Shown: positions 1-9,553, numbered from the stretch's first letter. The stretch is 64,000 nucleotides of DNA from Streptococcus sp. oral taxon 056 str. F0418 (GCF_000220065.1 NZ_AFQU01000001.1:558001-622000), one strand, 5' to 3'. Program-made: numbers and translations. Notes: generated by a model from the sequence alone, not told the origin.

Positions 1-731
1 GCAATACCAAGGATAATCAAGATAGCTGATAACCATTGAGAAACTCTCAATCCCATAAAGTATAAGCTATCTGTCCGCATCCCTTCAATAATCATACGAC
101 CACAGCCATACCATATAAGGTAAAATGCTGTAATGTCTCCTCGTCTGAGGAAGTTGGGTCTTCTTCTCAAAAATAAAATCAGAATGAAACCAAGTAAATT
201 CCAAGAAGACTCATACAAGAAAGTAGGCTGGCGATAAGCACCATCAATGTACATTTGCTGTCGAATAAAATCCGGCAAATAATTCAGACTTTTGACAGTT
301 GCGCCATATGCTTCTTGGTTGATAAAATTTCCCCAGCGTCCAATACTTTGCGCAATCATAACGCCAGGCGCAGCAATGTCCAAAAAATCTAAGGTATTGA
401 TCAGCTTTCTCTTTGAAAAGAAATAAAGAACAAGGGCACCTGTAATCAGTCCTCCATAGATGGCTAAACCACCATGCCAAACAGTGAATATTTCAACCAA
501 AGGTTGCTTTGAATAATAAGACCACTCAAATATGACATAATAGAAACGTGCTCCAATAATGGCAAGCGGAAAAGCAATCAGGATGAAGTCAATAATATCA
601 TCGGGAATGATTTTCTTTCGAGGCGCTTCTTTCATTGCTAAATAAACTGCTAGTACCAGACCTGATAAAATAAAGATAGCGTACCATCGAATACTGAATG
701 GCCCAATTTGAAAGGCGATTGGATTAATCAT
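1..731 (-). CDS. lgt: Prolipoprotein diacylglyceryl transferase, 3' end cut by window
   Basis: Membrane enzyme that moves diacylglycerol from phosphatidylglycerol to the lipobox cysteine of prolipoproteins. The translation begins [20 protein letters not shown] and carries the family block around HGGLAIYGG, followed by the signature [11 protein letters not shown]. Several hydrophobic helices are visible. The ATG at 731 overlaps the last 8 bp of hprK, which supports translational coupling in an hprK-lgt operon, a usual order in streptococci. The reading frame stays open to the window edge, so the C-terminal residues are missing only because the window ends. Confidence 0.95.
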   Translation of the reverse strand, partial: MINPIAFQIGPFSIRWYAIFILSGLVLAVYLAMKEAPRKKIIPDDIIDFILIAFPLAIIGARFYYVIFEWSYYSKQPLVEIFTVWHGGLAIYGGLITGALVLYFFSKRKLINTLDFLDIAAPGVMIAQSIGRWGNFINQEAYGATVKSLNYLPDFIRQQMYIDGAYRQPTFLYESSWNLLGFILILFLRRRPNFLRRGDITAFYLIWYGCGRMIIEGMRTDSLYFMGLRVSQWLSAILIILGI

Positions 732-1659
732 GCTTCACCTCATTTTGACTGATTAGATTTGTTAAGCGCTCTTGAAAAATCTTAGTTGCATCAAATCCCA
801 TTTCCTTGGCACGATAGTTCATAGCAGCTGCTTCAATGACAACAGAGATGTTACGCCCTGTTTTAACAGGAATACGAATTCGTGGGATCCGTACACCAGC
901 CAGTTCTAGCTCATCTGAAGCATTTCCAAGGCGATCAAAGGTTTTATTAACATCATAATTTTCTAAATAAACCGCAATTTGTACTTGCGATGAGTCTTTC
1001 ACAGCACTTGCGCCGTAAAGGCTCATCACATCAATAATCCCGACACCACGGATCTCAAGCAAGTGGCGTAAAATCTCAGCTGGCTCCCCCCAGAGAGTCA
1101 TTTCATCTTTAGCAAAAATATCCACACGGTCATCTGCGACCAGACGATGGCCACGTTTTACTAGCTCAAGACCTGTTTCGCTTTTACCAATACCGCTATC
1201 TCCTTGAATGAGAACACCCATGCCATAGATGTCCATCAGAACGCCATGGACACTGGTTCGCTCTGCCAATCGTGAATCTAAGTAACTAGAAATTTCCCCT
1301 GATAATCTACTTGTCGCTGTATGGCTACGAAGAAGGGCAATCTTTTTTTCTTCTGCAGCTTGCAACATTTCGTCAGGAATCTCCAAATCTCTTGCAATGA
1401 TAACGACTGGTGTTTCTGGCTGAAACATTTTCCGCAATACTTGATAGCGATTGTGGCTTGTCATCTTCATCAAGTAAGACCATTCTTTCATTCCAATTAA
1501 CTGGATACGCTCTGGTGTGTAATAATCAAAATAACCTGTCATCTCTAATCCAGGACGTGAAATGTCAGATGTAGTAATGTCTTTATCTAGTAGATCTTCA
1601 CTACCGTAAATCAGTTGCAATCTTACTTTTTGCAAGAGATCTTTGACCTTGACAGACAT
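724..1659 (-). CDS. hprK: HPr kinase/phosphorylase
   Basis: Bifunctional enzyme that phosphorylates and dephosphorylates Ser46 of HPr, and so sets CcpA-dependent catabolite repression. The protein has 311 residues, the family's normal length. The Walker A motif GDSGIGKS lies near residue 155 and the HPrK signature [11 protein letters not shown] about 50 residues later. I place the start at 1659 (MSVKVKDLL), because a GGGGGAAG ribosome site lies just upstream. An in-frame ATG 54 nt further upstream has no such site. The 3' end overlaps lgt. Confidence 0.96.
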   Translation of the reverse strand: MSVKVKDLLQKVRLQLIYGSEDLLDKDITTSDISRPGLEMTGYFDYYTPERIQLIGMKEWSYLMKMTSHNRYQVLRKMFQPETPVVIIARDLEIPDEMLQAAEEKKIALLRSHTATSRLSGEISSYLDSRLAERTSVHGVLMDIYGMGVLIQGDSGIGKSETGLELVKRGHRLVADDRVDIFAKDEMTLWGEPAEILRHLLEIRGVGIIDVMSLYGASAVKDSSQVQIAVYLENYDVNKTFDRLGNASDELELAGVRIPRIRIPVKTGRNISVVIEAAAMNYRAKEMGFDATKIFQERLTNLISQNEVKHD

Positions 1660-1778
1660 AAGCTTCCCCCTTTTGAATATTTCTTTTTCTATTATAGCAA
1701 ATTTTTCCTTCAATAGAGAGATTCACCGTTCTTTTTGAAAAAGAAAAGATAACAGTTTGACCGATTTGGTTTTACCTG

Positions 1779-2279
1779 TTATCCATTCTTTTTCAGTAAT
1801 TTGATTAAACATTTCTTTTGATGGTTAAAAAGCGGGTGCTCCTCACAAAAATTGCTTAAATCTGCTGGGGTGACCCACATATGGGCATCCGTCTCACCCG
1901 CTTGATAGGTGATTGATTCCTTATCACCTATCACTTGCGCTTCATAGTAATCAAATAGACATTGATCTTCATATGAAATATTTTGTTCCACTAGTTGTAT
2001 GTGATTAGGAATTAATCCTGTTTCCTCATGTAGTTCACGAAGGGCTGCATTGAGGCTGTTTTCACCAGCCAAGACACTTCCTCCTGCTCCAAATTCAAAG
2101 TAGTTGGGATAGAGTTCTTTTTGACTACTTCGCTTCATAACAAGAATGTCTCCATCTTCGTGTCGTACAAATACATGCACACATAGATGATATTGTCCCG
2201 ATGGAATCACTTGCCCCCTAATCAAATGGTGGCCTAATTGTTCTCTTTTTTCATTGTAAGCATCCCAGAGTTCCATCAT
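1779..2279 (-). CDS. NUDIX hydrolase
   Basis: Hydrolase of the NUDIX superfamily, acting on nucleoside diphosphates linked to another moiety; substrate unknown. The NUDIX box reads GGSVLAGENSLNAALRELHE followed by ETGL and has the conserved G, E and RELxEE residues. The frame is open further upstream, but those codons overlap the PspC-domain gene. I chose the ATG at 2279 (the one at 2276 is equally possible) because AGAGAGG lies 8-10 nt before it. That leaves 22 nt after the PspC-domain gene and suggests co-transcription. The product has about 166 residues, resembling the IDI/YfcD-like NUDIX proteins. Confidence 0.85.
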   Translation of the reverse strand: MMELWDAYNEKREQLGHHLIRGQVIPSGQYHLCVHVFVRHEDGDILVMKRSSQKELYPNYFEFGAGGSVLAGENSLNAALRELHEETGLIPNHIQLVEQNISYEDQCLFDYYEAQVIGDKESITYQAGETDAHMWVTPADLSNFCEEHPLFNHQKKCLIKLLKKNG

Positions 2280-2301
2280 ATCATCGTATTCCTCTCTATC
2301 A

Positions 2302-2574
2302 TCACCAGAAAAGGTCAGACTTTTCGTCAATCGGCTCAGCATCTTTGCGTTTTCTTGGCCCCATGCCATACATCTCTGCTTCTAGATCTTCTTTGTAAGG
2401 AAGCAACACTGACAGAGCTATATAAATAAGAATCCCTAAACCAAAAGCTGCAATGGTAAAAAGGATATATAAAAAACGAATCAGGCTTAGATCAAATTTG
2501 AATCTATCAGCTAAACCCGCTAGAACGCCTGTTAATAGCCGATTCCTTTTCGTTTTATAAAAAGTCACTTTCAT
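2302..2574 (-). CDS. PspC-domain small membrane protein
   Basis: A 90-residue protein with a PspC domain: a charged N-terminus (YKTKRNRLLTGVLAGLADRF), a transmembrane helix around residues 33-58, and a charged tail. PspC proteins are linked to envelope stress in other bacteria, and small single-domain versions are common in Firmicutes. The exact role here is unknown. It is followed closely by the NUDIX gene. Confidence 0.85.
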   Translation of the reverse strand: MKVTFYKTKRNRLLTGVLAGLADRFKFDLSLIRFLYILFTIAAFGLGILIYIALSVLLPYKEDLEAEMYGMGPRKRKDAEPIDEKSDLFW

Positions 2575-2966
2575 ATATCTGCCTCGCTTTCTTTAGATAA
2601 TATTATTTTAACATTTCCAAAGAAAAATACATCAGCCTAAAGGCCGATTCCATGTAATGTTCCTAAATGCTTCGTTTTTGAGATACTTTTACAACTTCAA
2701 CAAACTCATTTCGTAAAACAACTAAAATAATATTGCATTTAGACGATCTAGCTGTTTTGCAATTTCTTATTTTGCTAGCAAGATAAATGGAGAAAATTAT
2801 CAACATTTTCGTATTTTTAACAGCATACGAAGAATGGAATAAAAAATTTTCATGATTCCCCTTAATGACTTACTACTCCAATCTTCAGTCAAATATCTTA
2901 CTGGAGGTATTTGAATCAGTAGATCCAAGCATAGATGAAGATTTTCCAATGACTAAGCAGAAAGTC
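2575..2966. other. Intergenic stretch without a supported gene
   Basis: About 390 bp separate the PspC-domain gene from ogt. On the reverse strand there is a 17-codon ORF (2800-2853) with a good AAGGGGAATC-ATG start, and a 47-codon ORF (2663-2806) whose end reads like a real protein tail (LVVLRNEFVEVVKVSQKRSI). Neither matches a family I recognise. They may be remains of a decayed gene. Confidence 0.4.
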
Positions 2967-3470
2967 CTACTGCAATCCTTGTCTCGTTTCAAGTTTCAGT
3001 AGGAAGGCTTTCTTGTCAAGACCGCCAGCATAACCGGTCAGTTTGCCGTCGCTTCCGACAATCCGATGACAAGGAATCAGAAGGGAAATAGGATTATGAC
3101 CAATGGCACCACCGACTGCTCTAGCCGAGCCAATCTTACCGTACTCGGCTTGTAATTCTCGTAGAATGTCTGAATAGGTAGCCGTTTGCCCATAGGGAAT
3201 CTTCTGCAGTACTGTCAGAACCTTACTTCTAAACTCAGTCACTTGAGGTGCAAGCGGTATCTCATCTATAGCGGGATTTTCTCCCTTAAAATAAGCATCT
3301 AGCCAAGTAGAGACGCGTCGGCTAACTGCTGTCTCCCCCTCCTGCGCTTGCTCCAAATCATAGCCTGCCCCATAATATTTCTGTCCTTCCAGCCACAGCC
3401 CCAGCAGGGCAGTTGTATCTGTCAAGATGAGAATCCGTCCGATTGGGGATATATAATAAGTCTTGTACAT
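2967..3470 (-). CDS. ogt: Methylated-DNA--[protein]-cysteine S-methyltransferase
   Basis: Suicide DNA-repair protein that moves the alkyl group from O6-alkylguanine to its own cysteine. The active-site motif IPCHRIVGSDGKLTGYAGG, with nucleophile Cys in PCHR, is intact near residues 133-152. The upstream helix-turn-helix segment (PYGQTATYSDIL) is also present. At 167 residues it has the length of Ogt/AdaB proteins that lack the Ada regulatory domain. It appears to be transcribed alone. Confidence 0.93.
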   Translation of the reverse strand: MYKTYYISPIGRILILTDTTALLGLWLEGQKYYGAGYDLEQAQEGETAVSRRVSTWLDAYFKGENPAIDEIPLAPQVTEFRSKVLTVLQKIPYGQTATYSDILRELQAEYGKIGSARAVGGAIGHNPISLLIPCHRIVGSDGKLTGYAGGLDKKAFLLKLETRQGLQ

Positions 3471-3505
3471 ATTTTTTCTTTCTTCTAGCTTATTGATATA
3501 CCTTA

Positions 3506-4340
3506 TTATACCACTCTTGTCTTAACTTTTGTCACAATCCCATCTGGGTCTGTAACTTCTAGCTCTTGGGAGCTAATCCATCGGACTGGTGCCTGCAAGT
3601 CCATAGCATTTTCATAAATAGCTACTAGGTCTTCTTTTCCTTCCACTTGCGCCTCAAAATAGGCTAGTCCCAGTTGCTTGGGTTGGCGATGATTCAAGTG
3701 AGAACCTCCCCATTCATTAACCGCTAAATGATGATGATAGTTTCCGGATGCCAGCCAGCTAGCAGAAGGTACAGAAAATTTGTCCTCCAAGCCTAGAAGC
3801 TTTTGGTAAAAATGACTGGCAGCTCTGCTATTTTTCACAGACAGATGGACATGGCCCATACGAGCGCCTTCAGCAATACTAAATGGTTGGACTTCCTGAC
3901 CCAGTTCATAGATTTCTTGAGCCGCGAGCGCTTCTGTCACTCCGATAATACGGACATCTTCTCGAATATCCCAATCATCCTGAGGTTTATCCCGATAAAG
4001 CTCAATGCCATTGCCTTCTGGATCCTCCAGATAAATGGCTTCACTATAACCGTGGTCCGCCCCTCCAATCATAGGAACTTTATTTTCAGATAAATGCTTC
4101 AGGATATCTGCCAAGGCTTGACGGCTTGGAAGCAAAAGTGCCAGATGATAAAGACCGTAAGCCGACTTAACGGACTGTCGGTCACTGGTCGCTAAGAGCC
4201 TCACCAGCACTTGTCCGTCCCTGCTCTTCTAAAAGTTCCAGTCCTAAAACGCGCTGATAAAAATCCTTTTGTCTTGCTAGGTCAGCTACATAAAGTGCCA
4301 CCTCTCCTAGATAAATCTTGCTTTCATATTCAAAAGTCAT
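3506..4340 (-). pseudogene. VOC-family (glyoxalase/CatE-like) dioxygenase-type protein, frameshifted
   Basis: The two halves of one VOC-superfamily protein lie in different frames. The first 52 codons (from ATG 4340, MTFEYESKIYLGEVALYVAD, with a GAGAGGAG ribosome site) end at a TGA near 4182. The matching remainder, VLVRLLATSDRQSVKSAYGL onward, continues in another frame to 3506. Compared with my expectation for family members, a few residues between LELLEE and the VLVRLL strand are missing, so a short deletion that is not a multiple of 3 is likelier than a one-base error. The rest (two VOC modules, about 230 residues) is intact. An internal restart at 4210 could make only the second part. 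The promoter is flanked by two operator palindromes shared with the adjacent Rrf2 gene. Confidence 0.85.
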
Positions 4341-4479
4341 GTTTTTTCTCCTCTCTTTAAATCCAATCGAAGATACAGCAGTCCGCCTGCTCAATCTTTC
4401 TTTTTATTTCCTCAAAGATGAAATACGTTCCTTGATATGGTTTTCCACATCTCCATTTGTTCCGAAGAATTATTCGAGT

Positions 4480-4498
4480 TGTAATTGTTTTAATTACA
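4480..4498. promoter_or_regulatory. Operator palindrome 1, Rrf2-type regulator (inferred)
   Basis: Perfect palindrome TGTAATT-N5-AATTACA just downstream of the -10 element of the VOC gene. It has the same arm pattern as the sites at 4522-4540 and 5075-5093. Confidence 0.65.
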
Positions 4499-4504
4499 CC
4501 TATT

Positions 4505-4532
4505 AGTATAGCACATCTTAATGTAACGTCAA
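4505..4532 (-). promoter_or_regulatory. Promoter of the VOC gene
   Basis: Reverse-strand -10 TATACT (4505-4510) and -35 TTGACG (4527-4532) with a 16-nt spacer. The -35 lies inside the second operator palindrome. Confidence 0.6.
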
Positions 4533-4540
4533 TCATTACA
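4522..4540. promoter_or_regulatory. Operator palindrome 2, Rrf2-type regulator (inferred)
   Basis: TGTAACG-N5-CATTACA, with one mismatch between the arms. It overlaps the -35 of the VOC promoter, so a bound regulator would block RNA polymerase. Confidence 0.6.
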
Positions 4541-4574
4541 TCTCGAAATATTATTAACCAAAAAAACAATCTGC

Positions 4575-5026
4575 TCACTGGGAGACAGATTGTTCTTTAA
4601 TTTCTTTTTCGGTTGCTGCGACAACTTCGTCAAGGCTGGTCTGAGCCAATTCAGCTTCCATAGCTGCCTGAATAGCTGCCAAGCGGTCGTCTAAGACATT
4701 GTGAATGTTCTTGCCGATAGGACAGTCTGGATTGGGCTTGTCATGAAAGCTAAAGAGCTGGCCGCTCTTGCCCAGACACTCAACCGCGCTATAGACATCC
4801 AACAGGCTAATGTCTTTCAAATCTTTGGCAATATCTGCTCCTCCAGTCCCACGAGCAACGGTAATCATCCCGGCATTCTTGAGCTGGGACAGGGTCTTGC
4901 GAATAATAACTGGGTTGACGCCAACACTGCCGGCAAGAATATCACTTGTCAGTTTTTGTTTTTCCCCTCCAAAGCCAGTACAATCAGCATATGAGTGGCA
5001 ATGGTAAAACGGCTAGAAATCTGCAT
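4575..5026 (-). pseudogene. Rrf2-family transcriptional regulator, frameshifted
   Basis: From ATG 5026 (GAGGGAGGAG ribosome site) the frame reads MQISSRFTIATHMLIVLALE, a typical Rrf2 winged-helix start. It then hits TGA after 25 codons. Adding one A in the run at 4954-4963 restores KKQKLTSDILAGSVGVNPVI and continues through the downstream frame (ITVARGTGGADIAKDLKDIS) to 4575, giving a normal protein of about 150 residues. The C-terminal half has two cysteines (VECL and PDCPIG), fewer than the three that ligate FeS in IscR, so it looks like the YwnA-type branch. It is either truly inactivated or a homopolymer sequencing error. Confidence 0.88.
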
Positions 5027-5056
5027 TTTTCTCCTCCCTCATCATTTTCTCTCACT

Positions 5057-5085
5057 ATTATATCTCAAAAATGGTGTAACTTCAA
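5057..5085 (-). promoter_or_regulatory. Promoter of the Rrf2-type gene
   Basis: Reverse-strand -10 TATAAT (5057-5062) and -35 TTGAAG (5080-5085), 17-nt spacer. The -35 falls inside the palindrome at 5075-5093. Confidence 0.6.
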
Positions 5086-5093
5086 GAGTTACA
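5075..5093. promoter_or_regulatory. Operator palindrome 3, autoregulatory site of the Rrf2-type gene (inferred)
   Basis: Perfect palindrome TGTAACT-N5-AGTTACA over the -35 element. It matches the two sites at the VOC promoter, which suggests one regulator controlling itself and the VOC gene. It also covers the stop codon of the upstream phosphoesterase gene. Confidence 0.65.
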
Positions 5094-5930
5094 ACTGGAC
5101 TTTAAGAAAGCTGCAATCTCATCTGCATAGCCTTCCCGCTCACTGATTTCTCGCAGCAGGTCGTGGTTATGGGTATGGTGGATACCATTGACCAAGCTCT
5201 CCCGATAAATCTCATAGTAAGGCAAGTGGAGCTCCCGAGCCAATCTCAGCTCCTGCTCCACATCATAGGCCACGCGCCGAAGGTCAACATCAGCCAGACC
5301 TGTCTCATCAATCTCTAAAATGGCATACTGGGCTCGCAAGTCCTGACGCAAAGCCGAATCTAGAAAGAATGGCTGACCAATAGAGCCGGGATTGATAATC
5401 AGCTGGCCCTTAGTCCCGTAGCGGAGAAACTGCTGGTGAATATGACCATAAACAGCGACAGCACAGTCATTCCCTTCAAAAAGACGGTCAAAATCGCTCT
5501 GCTCGCCAATATGAATCAGCTCCCGCCCCCAATTCTTATCTGGTAAATGGTGGCTAACCGCAATCTTCAATCCCTCTACTTCTGTCAAGATTTGCAAAGG
5601 AAGTTCCTGCATACGGTCAATCTCTTCAGGACGGATTTCCTCTAGGACAAAATGGCAGAGCCGGGTCAGATAGAGATGACTAGGACGAGCCAAATCCAGC
5701 TTTTGGTGCAGGGCGTGCCAGAGACTGTCTTCCCAATTCCCCCTGACCTGGAGGCTGACGGGCAGCTGCTCCATTCTATCTAAAATATTTCTGCGACCGG
5801 TTCCTGGCAGGAGCAAGTCTCCCAAAAACCAATAGTCTGTCACCTGCTGGCTTTCCGCATCCGCCAGTACTGCTTCCAAGGCTGTGCTATTCCCATGCAC
5901 ATCAGATAATAAGGCAATTTTTCGTGTCAT
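5082..5930 (-). CDS. Calcineurin-like metallophosphoesterase
   Basis: A cytoplasmic two-metal phosphoesterase of 282 residues; substrate unknown. The ordered metal-binding motifs are visible: SDVHGN (residues 9-14), FLGDLL, RGNWED, SHH and YGHIHQQF. The overall form is that of YfcE/MJ0936-like phosphodiesterases, with an added C-terminal helical part. It reads toward the Rrf2-type gene, and its stop lies within that gene's operator. Confidence 0.88.
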   Translation of the reverse strand: MTRKIALLSDVHGNSTALEAVLADAESQQVTDYWFLGDLLLPGTGRRNILDRMEQLPVSLQVRGNWEDSLWHALHQKLDLARPSHLYLTRLCHFVLEEIRPEEIDRMQELPLQILTEVEGLKIAVSHHLPDKNWGRELIHIGEQSDFDRLFEGNDCAVAVYGHIHQQFLRYGTKGQLIINPGSIGQPFFLDSALRQDLRAQYAILEIDETGLADVDLRRVAYDVEQELRLARELHLPYYEIYRESLVNGIHHTHNHDLLREISEREGYADEIAAFLKSSCNS

Positions 5931-5978
5931 CGTGTGTCTTTCTCTTTCTTTACAAGGAATATTATATCAAAGTTCAAA

Positions 5979-6017
5979 AAAACTTCCACCCATCAAGTGA
6001 GTGAAAGTTTTGAAGGC
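5979..6017 (-). terminator. Terminator after the ABC permease gene
   Basis: Reverse-strand hairpin with arms AAAACTTTCAC and GTGGAAGTTTT (one mismatch) followed by T residues, just past the permease stop. Confidence 0.7.
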
Positions 6018-6024
6018 TTTTTTA

Positions 6025-8748
6025 TCAATCAACGGACTTGAGTGCTTCCAGCATATCCACCCGTCTGAGGCGGTAGTTGACAAAGAAGCCAAGTAAGGTC
6101 AGAATAAGAGTCACTGCTGTTAGAGGAAACAGATAGACGGAGAGACTTACTTGAGGGTTTAAGCTGACAATGCTAGGCGCAACCTTCTCAATCAAAAAAC
6201 GATGCAGGAAGAAACCGCCTAGAAGCCCAACTGCCATCCCAATTACTGACAGAATAATGGTCTCTCGATAGATATAGAGGGTCACTTCCTTATTATGGAA
6301 GCCCAGAACCTTGATGGTGGAGAGCTCGCGAATCCGCTCCGCTACATTGATATTGGTTAGATTATAGAGAATGACGACTGCTAGAAGAACGGAGATCACC
6401 ACCAAAATAAGCATCGTAGTATTGAGAGAATCCGCTAAAATATTGAACTGCACAACCATGCTGGCATTTTGAGAAACACTCTTGACAGTCTTGAGGCTCA
6501 TAAATTCATTGGCCTTGTCCACAATATTTTTACTAGAAGAGTCCTTGAGCCGCACTAGATAAGTATTTTTATCGGGCTTTTCCCCGTAAATCTTCTGGTA
6601 GTCAGCCTCCTTCATAAAGGCAAAATGCCCAAAGTAATTCTCATTGACTGCTGCAAGCTTGACAGACTTGCCACCCAACTCTATACTACCACCGGGGCTA
6701 ACTCCAGCTATACGGGCAAATTTATCAGAAACAACCACACCATCCTTGAGAGTCAGCTTTTGCTGGTTATCAGGGGCTTCCATATAAATAAAAGGTTCAA
6801 AATTTTCCTTGTCCGTAACCATTAAAGTGACTGTTTCTGTTTCTTTTCTTCCTTTGTATTTCTCTGTTAGGGTTTCACTGTGGATTTCCTGATAGGCAGC
6901 AATCGAGCCATCTGCCAGCATCTTTTTCAGCTTGTCTTGCTCAGCTTGATTCTCCCTAGGATTGACAGCGACAATCAAGTCGTAGCGCAGAATCTCCTCA
7001 AACTGGCGTTTGGGAATACCACCAACAGAAGATTGGAGTCCTAGACCAGCAAAGAGCAGGGCAACAGAACCCGCCACACCAAAGATGGTCATGAGCATTC
7101 GCTGCTTATAGCGAAAAATATTGCGAGCTGTGACTTTCTGAGTAAAGCTAAGACGTCGCCAGATAAGGGACAATCTTTCCAAAAAGATCTTGGAGCCCTT
7201 GACCGGTGGCTTGGGCAAAAGCAAGTGGGCTGCTTCTTCCGTCAGCTCCCGTCTCGCCACCAAATAGGCAGGGAGAACACTGGATAGAAGGGAAAGTCCC
7301 AGGGCCAGTAAACTATAGGAAACATAAAAATATGCATGAGGGGCAGAAAGCACCATCCTTCTGGTAATAATAGAAGAAATCACACCTGACAAGAAATAAT
7401 GTCCCAACAGAATTCCTATGAGGGTACCTAGACTCCCCGCCACCAAACCGTAAAGCGCAAACTTGCGAATGATATCTCGGCTATGATAGCCTAGAGCCTT
7501 AAAGACACCTGCATTTGTTCGCTCTTCATCGACAAAGCGAGTCATGGTGGTAAAGGTCACCATCGCTGCCACCAGATAGAGCACCACCGGGAAGATATCA
7601 CCAATCGACGCAATACTATTCATGGAGTTTGTATACATCTGATAGCCATTCCCACCTGGCAGGGACTTGCGGTCATAGCTATGATAAGTTGGCTCTTTCA
7701 AACGAATCATGTCTGCCTTAGCCTCGGCTAGCTTGTCCTTGCTAGCTGATAAGTCTTTTTCTGCCTGTGCGAGGTCTGCTTTTTTCTGATTAAGCTGGGA
7801 CTCAGCTTCCTGAATCTGCTGCCTGCTCTGATTGAGTTGATCGGGAGCTAGGATAGAAGTGGCTTGAGCTACTTCTAGCTGGCTTTTTTGCTGGTCTAGC
7901 TGACTCTGAGCTTGCTCTAATTGTTTTTTCCCTTGGCTTAACCCACTCTCAGCTTGACCAATCTTATCTTCACCCTCTTGAATCGAGCTTTTAACGTCTG
8001 CCTCTAATCGCTTAAACCGGGCAGCTCCATTATCCGCTAGGCTCTTGTCCAAAGCTGTCTGGTGTTGCTCCAAACGCTCCTGATAGCTTGCTGAAAAAGG
8101 AGCCAGCTTTTCTAAATCATAATAGCGCAGGCGGGCAATACTGTAAACATCTGTATCAAAGGCCTTGGGGCTGACTACAGCATAGGCTGATAAAGCACCG
8201 CTTCCACTAGTCGCATTGCCCAAATTTCTATCAGACCAGAGCTCTGCCGAGTTGACAAAGCCCACGACCTTATAGGTCTTGTTTTTCAGAACTGACCGAC
8301 TGCCTTCCTTCTCGGTCAGATCAATCTCCTGACCAAGCTTGTATTTTTTAGACCAAAAGCTAGCTAAGGCAATTTCTTGCTCATTCTTGGGAAGACGGCC
8401 TGAGGTCACTTGAAAGTTTGAAATATCCTTGGTATCCGAGAATACTCGGAGAGCCTCTTCGTCCACGGTGACATCTGTCAGATAGCCAAACTCGACATCG
8501 GCTCCCTTTATAGCTTCCAGCTCTTTCTGATCTTCCGAATCCAAACCATAATCCGCCATAACAGCCAAGTCCATGGTTCGCTGCTCTTTCAGATAATCTG
8601 CTGCTGTTCTGCGCATATTGGATGGAGCTACTTTAAGCCCCACAAGAGCTAAAGAACCCAGCATCATCAAGGTCATAATGGACAGGAAACGTCCTTTAGA
8701 ACTAGTGAAAGAGCGCAGAATATCCTTCCAATAAATCTTTCTCTTCAT
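6025..8748 (-). CDS. FtsX-family ABC transporter permease
   Basis: A 907-residue membrane protein with two FtsX/MacB-type permease domains (about residues 385-500 and 770-900) and a helix near residues 20-40. A large extracellular part includes a Gln/Ala/Lys-rich coiled coil around residues 255-350. Proteins of this layout pair with MacB/LolD-like ATPases and export peptides or lipids, or act mechanically on the envelope; the substrate here is unknown. It starts 1 nt after the ATPase gene. A TetR-type gene lies divergently upstream of the pair, with operator palindromes between, so expression is probably TetR-controlled. Confidence 0.9.
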   Translation of the reverse strand: MKRKIYWKDILRSFTSSKGRFLSIMTLMMLGSLALVGLKVAPSNMRRTAADYLKEQRTMDLAVMADYGLDSEDQKELEAIKGADVEFGYLTDVTVDEEALRVFSDTKDISNFQVTSGRLPKNEQEIALASFWSKKYKLGQEIDLTEKEGSRSVLKNKTYKVVGFVNSAELWSDRNLGNATSGSGALSAYAVVSPKAFDTDVYSIARLRYYDLEKLAPFSASYQERLEQHQTALDKSLADNGAARFKRLEADVKSSIQEGEDKIGQAESGLSQGKKQLEQAQSQLDQQKSQLEVAQATSILAPDQLNQSRQQIQEAESQLNQKKADLAQAEKDLSASKDKLAEAKADMIRLKEPTYHSYDRKSLPGGNGYQMYTNSMNSIASIGDIFPVVLYLVAAMVTFTTMTRFVDEERTNAGVFKALGYHSRDIIRKFALYGLVAGSLGTLIGILLGHYFLSGVISSIITRRMVLSAPHAYFYVSYSLLALGLSLLSSVLPAYLVARRELTEEAAHLLLPKPPVKGSKIFLERLSLIWRRLSFTQKVTARNIFRYKQRMLMTIFGVAGSVALLFAGLGLQSSVGGIPKRQFEEILRYDLIVAVNPRENQAEQDKLKKMLADGSIAAYQEIHSETLTEKYKGRKETETVTLMVTDKENFEPFIYMEAPDNQQKLTLKDGVVVSDKFARIAGVSPGGSIELGGKSVKLAAVNENYFGHFAFMKEADYQKIYGEKPDKNTYLVRLKDSSSKNIVDKANEFMSLKTVKSVSQNASMVVQFNILADSLNTTMLILVVISVLLAVVILYNLTNINVAERIRELSTIKVLGFHNKEVTLYIYRETIILSVIGMAVGLLGGFFLHRFLIEKVAPSIVSLNPQVSLSVYLFPLTAVTLILTLLGFFVNYRLRRVDMLEALKSVD

Positions 8749-8749
8749 A

Positions 8750-9451
8750 TCAATACTCCAATGTACTTATATCCTGAGGCTCTTCATTGACCGTAACACT
8801 TTTGACTCTCGCATCGTGCATGCGGATAACCCGGTCAGCAATGGGAGCCAAGGCAGCATTGTGGGTCACGATAATCACCGTCGCCCCTTGATTGCGGGAC
8901 ATGTCCTGTAAGATTTGCAGCACTTGCTTACCGGTATTGTAGTCCAGAGCTCCCGTCGGTTCATCGCAGAGCAAAATCTTGGGATTCTTTGCCACCGCCC
9001 GAGCGATGGACACCCGCTGCTGTTCTCCTCCTGATAGCTGAGCAGGAAAGTTATTGAGGCGCTTTTCTAGACCAACAGCGGTCAGAGCGTCCACTGGATC
9101 TTGAGCGTCCTTGACAATTTCAGAAGCTAATTCCACATTTTCCTTGGCCGTCAGGTTGGGCACCAGATTGTAAAACTGAAAGACAAAGCCCACGTCATTG
9201 CGGCGATAGTCCGTCAGCTGGTGGGAATTGTAGTCAGCAATATTCTGGCCGTCTATCAGGATGTCTCCTTCATCATTGGTATCCATACCGCCAAGGATAT
9301 TGAGCACTGTAGACTTACCGGCACCAGAAGCACCCAGGGTAATGACTAGTTCCCCCTTTTCAATCTCAAAAGAAATATCGTGATTGGCGATTATTTCCGT
9401 ATCCCCCATCTGATAACGTTTAAAGCTATGTTTCATTTCAATATAAGCCAT
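8750..9451 (-). CDS. ABC transporter ATP-binding protein (MacB/LolD type)
   Basis: Cytoplasmic ATPase partner of the downstream FtsX-type permease. Walker [10 protein letters not shown], the signature LSGGEQQR and Walker [13 protein letters not shown] are all intact. The in-frame ORF begins further upstream, but ATG 9451 ([10 protein letters not shown]) has an AAAAGGAGAGAAG ribosome site and gives 233 residues, the normal length. Confidence 0.94.
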   Translation of the reverse strand: MAYIEMKHSFKRYQMGDTEIIANHDISFEIEKGELVITLGASGAGKSTVLNILGGMDTNDEGDILIDGQNIADYNSHQLTDYRRNDVGFVFQFYNLVPNLTAKENVELASEIVKDAQDPVDALTAVGLEKRLNNFPAQLSGGEQQRVSIARAVAKNPKILLCDEPTGALDYNTGKQVLQILQDMSRNQGATVIIVTHNAALAPIADRVIRMHDARVKSVTVNEEPQDISTLEY

Positions 9452-9484
9452 ATCGCTTCTCTCCTTTTCAAACCTCATCTCCTT

Positions 9485-9505
9485 AAATCGACAAGGTGTT
9501 GATTC
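9485..9505. promoter_or_regulatory. TetR-type operator, site 1
   Basis: Palindrome AAATCGACA-N3-TGTTGATTC (one arm mismatch plus an end mismatch), downstream of the ABC promoter -10. Nearly the same sequence as the site at 9554-9574. Confidence 0.7.
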
Positions 9506-9517
9506 TAAATCACAGAT

Positions 9518-9546
9518 ATTATATAATGAGCTTAGATAAAAAGCAA
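9518..9546 (-). promoter_or_regulatory. Promoter of the ABC transporter operon
   Basis: Reverse-strand -35 TTGCTT (9541-9546), 17-nt spacer, -10 TATAAT (9518-9523). Flanked by the two operator palindromes. Confidence 0.65.
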
Positions 9547-9553
9547 TAATCAA

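Noticed and set aside
4950..5026. Programmed -1 frameshifting in the Rrf2-type gene and in argR
   Set aside because: The zero-frame heptamers there (G AAA AAC, C AAA AAC and T AAA AAG) do not fit X XXY YYZ with identical X, unlike the integrase and TetR runs.
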